From NCBI RefSeq assembly GCF_020080835.1, contig NC_058164.1, positions 9,618,142 through 9,682,141 of the forward strand: a stretch of DNA of 64,000 bases. The letters run 5' to 3'. Source of the DNA: Cotesia glomerata (lineage: Eukaryota > Arthropoda > Insecta > Hymenoptera > Braconidae). Position numbers and translations under genes: made by a program. How positions within the stretch are numbered: the stretch's first letter is position 1; each line of letters starts with the position of its first letter. Under the pieces are notes generated by a model that was not told the origin of the DNA, did not search any database, and saw only the letters and a list, made by a program, of their open reading frames with translations. Shown in pieces: positions 58,813 to 64,000 of this stretch.

Positions 58813-60626
58813 TTGTTGATACTCGCCAATATTTTAATTTTTATTTTTTAGTAAATGTAATATAACATAACTGTCACTTTGTAGAAATATTAAACCGAGT
58901 TCTAATAAATGTCAGGTTGATACAGTTATGCATCTAGGATGTGTTTCATATTCCATGAATAATTTACTTATAATAATTTAAATTTTAGAATTTTGCAATC
59001 AATGTTTATAACTAAATTAGTTTTTAGTCGAAGAAATTGAATAGTAAATAAAAAAGTGATGACATTAATTCATTAGTATTTATTTTAAATTAATTATTTC
59101 CAAAGTATTATATCGAAATACTGAAAACGACAGGTTGATTACTAATTTAATTATAAATTGTAGTTGTTAGATAATTATTACAATAAATGCTGATGTAGAG
59201 GCAATTTAAAATTAATATGTTTACGAAATATAATTTATTCTATATATTTTTAATATTCATTCTTTTTAATTTATTGTCTGATTTCCGAGAGATTTTATTA
59301 ACACAAGATTACAAGACTGGAAAACTAATATGCATATAAATAAGTAAAATTAAGTCAATTCTCGTTGGTACTGTAAAAAAATAATAAATTAATAATAAGC
59401 CACGGTTGTAACAAAAAAAAAAAAAAAAACAGTAATTGAAATGGCTAAATCACAAAATAATTCGGTCAATTACAAATCATGACATTAAACAATTACAGTA
59501 TGTATTATCTAAAGATTACAAAACATATTGCGTACAAAGCGTAATAATTTCATGAGAAATAAGAAATGAGAAATGAAACGGATCCTCAGGAACAAGCATG
59601 GAAAATAATACCCGAGGCTTAATTATTCTCCACTTAACATATAATGTCGCTCAATGTGTTTCTACCGCTAAAGTATTACGGCTTTAATTACTGAAAGAAA
59701 AAAAAAAACGTTTTCCTCACGAGAGAAAGGCACCCGTCTTATTCTTATTCTTCTTTTCCAGAACTGAAAGGGACAATGTTATTCACACTTCCGTGTTTAC
59801 ATTCAAACAAGCTCGCAAAAACAATAAAACAACTACTAAACATCATAATATAATTCATAAACAAATATTTGTAAAAAACACTCAATGCTTTTACTTACAT
59901 AATTTTTATCACAAAACTACAAAAAAGTTTTACATTGATAAAAAAATTAACTTGATTCAAGAAAAATAATCTTGAACTAAGATCATTTTTAATAATTTCT
60001 TCCTTGAATTATGTAAAGAAAATTTTGAACCAATAAAAATTCACAATATCAAAATTACAGACATTCGGAAATCTTTAGGGATTCTAAAAATACTAAAAAC
60101 ATTATGAAGAAAAATTAATACAAAAATTCTTTTTATATAAATTAAAAAAAAAACTGTCAGAGCATAATTTTTTAAAAATATTGAGTGAGCACTAATTTGT
60201 GTTTTAAAAAAAAAAAATTTACCAAGTGTTTGTTCATTTCTGTACCATGGAAATTTTTATGTTGGGTTGATTCAAGGTAGTCTGATTTTTCAAAATGATC
60301 CTGATTCAATATTTGATGGGCTTAAATCAAGATGATATTTTCATTATCATATTAATACTATTGATTACGTGAAAATTTTTATGGACGTAGATATAGCAAA
60401 AAAAATCTATTTTAATAAATTTATTAATGAGCAATATTCGCGAACAACCCGCTCTAGTTATTCAACAGGTGCAGCTAGTACGTGATTATGGTTAATTAAA
60501 TATTAGTTAAAATGAGTCTCAGTGATAATCCTGAGTTAGAATAGCCACCGGGATGTTAATATGGTCATCAGTTTCATTTAATTATTTTTTCATTTTCTCT
60601 GTTCTCTGGCAGCCTAGTCCTTCCCA
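58813..60626. other. AT-rich spacer
   Basis: Contains a degenerate TCAAGA-type sequence at about 59935-60350 (start CATTGATAAAAAAATTAACTT). No supported gene. Confidence 0.4.
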
Positions 60627-60750
60627 CACTGAAAAAATATATATGCGCATATATGCTGACAAAAATACATATACGTCGCACATATAAAATATATACGCCA
60701 CATACTTTTTTTTTGCCCCCGTATATGCGGCATATATTTTTTTTTAGTAC
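60627..60750. repeat. ~120-bp palindromic repeat
   Basis: The left part CACTGAAAAAATATATATGCGCATATATG is mirrored by CGTATATGCGGCATATATTTTTTTTTAGTA, with ATGCGCAT-type palindromes inside. Probably a small MITE. The frame 60574-60777 on the minus strand crosses it and is not a gene. Confidence 0.5.
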
Positions 60751-60880
60751 GGGTTCACAATCTTTTTTTTTGCTCATCCTTCTACTTACATTACATTACT
60801 TATCCATTCGTTACACTGTGAACTTCACATTCCTCTATCGTGAAAAAATCCAATCACGGTCATTATGGTGATAGTATATA

Positions 60881-60902
60881 TCATCATCATCATCATCATC
60901 AT
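60881..60902. repeat. ATC trinucleotide repeat
   Basis: About seven TCA units. Confidence 0.85.
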
Positions 60903-60979
60903 TATCATTAAATCATTATGTTATTAAATCTAATTTTAATTAAACATATCGAAATACTCTTTATTGCTGTAAAGTATAA

Positions 60980-61056
60980 AATGGTCAAGAGTTTAAGTGG
61001 CAACCAACCGCGATAAAATCGGATGAGCCGTTCAAAAGTTATAAGCGGTTCACATA

Positions 61057-61112
<56 letters not shown>

Positions 61113-61254
61113 GTGACAACCTCACGGGAGTGTCAGGGAAGCTTCCTATGACCTTCAAACGTCGAGATCTGATGAAAACTCGATATTTGCAAAACGGGGT
61201 GAAAACGATAACTTCCCGATTTTTAAAAATCTTCGATTTTCTTAGCGGGAAGTT
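60980..61254. mobile_element. Right-end fragment of the AACTTCCCGCTAA element
   Basis: Matches 44125-44463 from CGTTCAAAAGTTATAAGCG through an AC tract (61060-61111), CAGGGAAGCTTCCTATGACC and the terminal hairpin to TTAGCGGGAAGTT. The left part of the element is missing. The AC tract is ~50 bp here against 140 bp in the longer copy. Confidence 0.82.
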
Positions 61255-61550
61255 AAAAATTTTTACTTAGTTTATGAGAGGGGCCGTTATTCCAGGGACT
61301 GTCGTGTACTACTCTTCCCTGTATGACTCAATTTTTTGTAAAATTTTTCAGTTCAATTAAATTTTTTCTGATTCATTTTACCAGAAATTTATCACAATTT
61401 AAAAAAAAAAAAATTTTTTTCGCTACAATTTTTTTTTTCGAGTGGTCCATTATGTCCCACATATCACATATTGGCCCAAAATATCATAAAAACATTACAG
61501 AGGTCGTAACTTGAGGGAAATTAAAAAAAAAATTTTTACCTAATTTTTGA

Positions 61551-61589
61551 GGGGGGCCGTCGTGCCCCAGGGGGGCCTTCGTGCCCCAG
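61551..61589. repeat. GC-rich ~20-bp tandem duplication
   Basis: GGGGGCC.TCGTGCCCCAG occurs twice head to tail in AT-rich surroundings. A related GGGGCCGTTATTCCAGGGA lies near 61280, so the pair may be one end of a decayed element spanning ~61275-61600. Confidence 0.6.
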
Positions 61590-62052
61590 GTTCCCCTATA
61601 TGTATTACATATGTCTACATCCCAACATTTATATTTTATGTTGTAAGTTAATGCGTTTATATAAATACATGTCCGTATATCTATGTCTATATCTGTATAT
61701 ATACATATTTACTTAGATAGTAATATCAAGTCGAGATCTACTCGGTGAATGGTACGCCTCTACTCAGTACTGACTAGGTCAGTCAGTACGACGTTGCACA
61801 ATTGTAGGCAAGGTCATTTCCCCGTAGTTGCATGTTTCAAGTCCCTCAGAGTGGCCTTTACACCGACTAGACTCTTCGTTCTTCATGAATAGTTTTTATT
61901 TTAAATTACTAAAAAATTATAATGATTATTATAATTATAATTGCTTTTTTAATTTAATTAAAATAAGTTTTATTTTAATTTTTTTGTTGACTTCTGATTT
62001 GCTTCATTGACATTGGAATATATTTATAAATTCTAATTTATAACAGATGATA
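61590..62052. other. Spacer without supported gene
   Basis: Ordinary sequence; the short frame 61828-62010 has no support. Confidence 0.4.
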
Positions 62053-62055
62053 ACG

Positions 62056-62135
<80 letters not shown>

Positions 62136-62325
62136 TTTACAATATTTTTATTTCTAAAGACTAGTCTGTATTTTTATATATATTTTTTTACAATTGTAAA
62201 TTGACTATGTTTATGCCTGGAAGGAATACAGGCTAACAAAAATTATAAATAATTAGAGAAAATTGTGCAATAGACTAGATAGCCAATAACAATTGTAAGC
62301 ATAGTCAATTTACAATTGTAAAAAA

Positions 62326-62360
<35 letters not shown>

Positions 62361-62361
62361 T
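62053..62361. repeat. Two AAT arrays around a 36-bp inverted repeat
   Basis: AAT units run 62053-62136 and 62331-62361. Between them TTTTTTTACAATTGTAAATTGACTATG (about 62183-62209; written here in part) is repeated inverted at about 62297-62327. The left array is ~28 units, the right ~10. Confidence 0.8.
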
Positions 62362-63437
62362 TAGAGAAAATTTGAGAGCCAAATTTTGAATAAAATACTA
62401 GAAACATCAAAAATCTTAAAAGACTTTTTTCGAGAGTATTTAATTCTCCTCTTGTCAATTTTTTATCAGTAAAAAACTAGAAGTTTTATTTTGTACAGAT
62501 TTTCAAAACAAATAAAAAAAAATTTTCAAATGTTTCCAACGTAACACCTGTCTAATAGTCAAATAATAATTATAATATCAATTTAATATTTGTACACATA
62601 TTACTAAACACTTTGATAAGAAAATAACAAAATCCACCTGTCACCCAAAGAAAGTTTTTAAAAACCCACCGTAATATTAATCCTAATATAAAATTAATTA
62701 TGATTAAATAATAATAATCTCTTAAAGAATGGATTTGACGCATTATTATTCAAATGAACGAAAATTTATTTAACACTTCAAGACACAAATGTTATAATTT
62801 ATAATAAATAAAACAACTGAGAGAAACAAATGAATAAATAAAAATATATTAAGATTAAAACACATATAATGGTGACGCCTGTTTGTGAATGGAAAATAAT
62901 TTCCACACTTTCTGGCCTATTAACGACCACTTCCTACACGATTTAAAAGTGCTGATCTGAGCGTAAAGCGTAATACACAACACGTGGGTGGTCAACCGAA
63001 TGATTTTAATAAACTACTCAATATATACCTCCTGATAAAATAATAGCGCGAATAAAATTAATCCTTGGAACTTGCAAAGCCAGACATGAAACTCTAATTA
63101 TAATTAAATTTCTAATTGTTAATCGCTAATTATTAATTACGCATTAACATCAACACAACTCTCGTTTATGAAAAATATATATATTCCCACAGGGTTAATT
63201 TGTTTTAAACTTTGAGTTGAGAGTAAAGTTGAAGCGAAATGAAATAGAGAATAACTAAGGGAAACTTTTAAAATGTCATCGAATTAATTCAACTGTAACT
63301 TCCAGCGGTATGTTGTGGAGTTAAACTAAACATTTGAAGCTAATTAGCAAAAGGCAAAAAAGTACATACAAAATGCGACATGCAAAATACTAAATAACTA
63401 ACTAGTTAGCTAGGAAGCTTGAAAAAAGTACAAGGTA
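62362..63437. other. AT-rich spacer
   Basis: No supported gene, RNA or repeat. Confidence 0.45.
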
Positions 63438-64000
63438 CACTGATAAAAGAATTTAATACGGAGTACTAAACTGATTTAGTAACAAAATTTTTATTCATTT
63501 ATTTGAGAGAAACAAATATTTTGTACCCATCAATATTATTTGTTACAGTTTAATAAATGATTTCTTTATATCAACAAAGCCTCATTACATGGAAATGTAA
63601 TACATGTTTATGTGATACATAACCTATTCAATGACTCAGATTATTTTATTAAGCTCGATTTTGGGATATTAATCTTCCCTTTGAAAACACACATACTCCC
63701 AATAAATGGGCTTCTATTTATGTCTTTTCTCAGTGGAGTTGAGTTAACATTTTTCAATTAGTCTATTATTGATATGTTAAAAACTTGTTTAATTTTTAAT
63801 TTTATAAATGTCTCAAACAAAAAAATATAATTTAATGAGATTCTTTTCTTTATAATACCTTTTATATTTTTACTTAAAATTATTTATTTTAATTATTTTT
63901 ATTTATTTTAAGTTAAAAAGTTAGGTTACATGCTAAAATTAGTTAAAAAATTAATTTCTTTGATACCAATAAGCGATTTATTGAGTAGCAATAAATAATT
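63438..64000 (-). mobile_element. Second copy of the CACTGATAGAAGG TIR element (truncated by window edge)
   Basis: Starts CACTGATAAAAGAATTTAATACGGAG after TA (63436-63437). Reversed, it matches the non-inserted parts of 15797-22793: 22660-22793, then ~18090-18224, then 17480-17615. It lacks the LINE (site near 63572-63729) and the SINE (site near 63858-63875). It ends at the window edge just before the Helitron site. It contains ~158 bp (63572-63729) that the first copy lost or never had. Confidence 0.85.

Overview
The window looks like gene-poor, AT-rich nuclear DNA of an insect, most likely a hymenopteran and plausibly a parasitoid wasp. This rests on base composition, the style of the LINE proteins, abundant short TA- and TTAA-flanked inverted-repeat elements, and tRNA-derived SINEs. 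I read no genus from the sequence. No complete host protein-coding gene is visible. The only long coherent protein reading frames belong to one non-LTR retrotransposon at 18.2-22.7 kb. The window is therefore either a gene desert or the inside of a very large intron. One small intron-exon-intron-like signal at 58.76-58.81 kb, preceded by a recursive-splice-like junction, favours the intron reading but does not prove it.

Layout. 1-4.0 kb holds two inverted copies of a TA-flanked element (termini CCCATACAG) built from TGGCCCAAG-type repeats and carrying a tRNA-like core. A third copy lies at 22.9-24.8 kb and is itself split by a 440-bp TTAA-flanked MITE. 6.8-7.3 kb and 17.6-18.1 kb are two copies of one tRNA(Ser/Leu-like)-derived SINE, each with a perfect 15-bp target-site duplication. 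15.8-22.8 kb is a nested stack: a non-autonomous TA-flanked TIR element (CACTGATAGAAGG termini) was invaded by a 1.5-kb Helitron-like element, by the SINE, and by a 4.4-kb LINE. The LINE has an intact ORF1 and a decayed endonuclease/reverse-transcriptase ORF2. A second, inverted copy of the host element at 63.4 kb lacks the SINE and the LINE, so it shows the empty sites.

28.0-29.0 kb is a GC-rich inverted-repeat element with a tRNA-like sequence. 30.5 kb is the only convincing functional RNA gene, a tRNA-Lys(CTT) on the minus strand. 32.2-33.1 kb and 42.5-43.4 kb are two inverted copies of a ~0.95-kb TIR element; the second sits inside a larger element (42.3-44.5 kb) that carries a 140-bp AC microsatellite. 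Other elements are at 10.0, 12.9, 13.3, 30.0, 35.6, 40.3, 54.8, 57.5 and 58.2 kb. Long TA, AC and AAT microsatellites punctuate the rest.

There is no gene network to describe. What the sequence records is successive transposition and decay: DNA transposon relics that left only their ends, a LINE that could have supplied reverse transcriptase, a SINE that used such machinery, and a Helitron-type insertion. Three stretches (14.66-14.76, 38.2 and 52.0 kb) contain TATA-like motifs in less AT-rich sequence and are listed as weak promoter or first-exon candidates.
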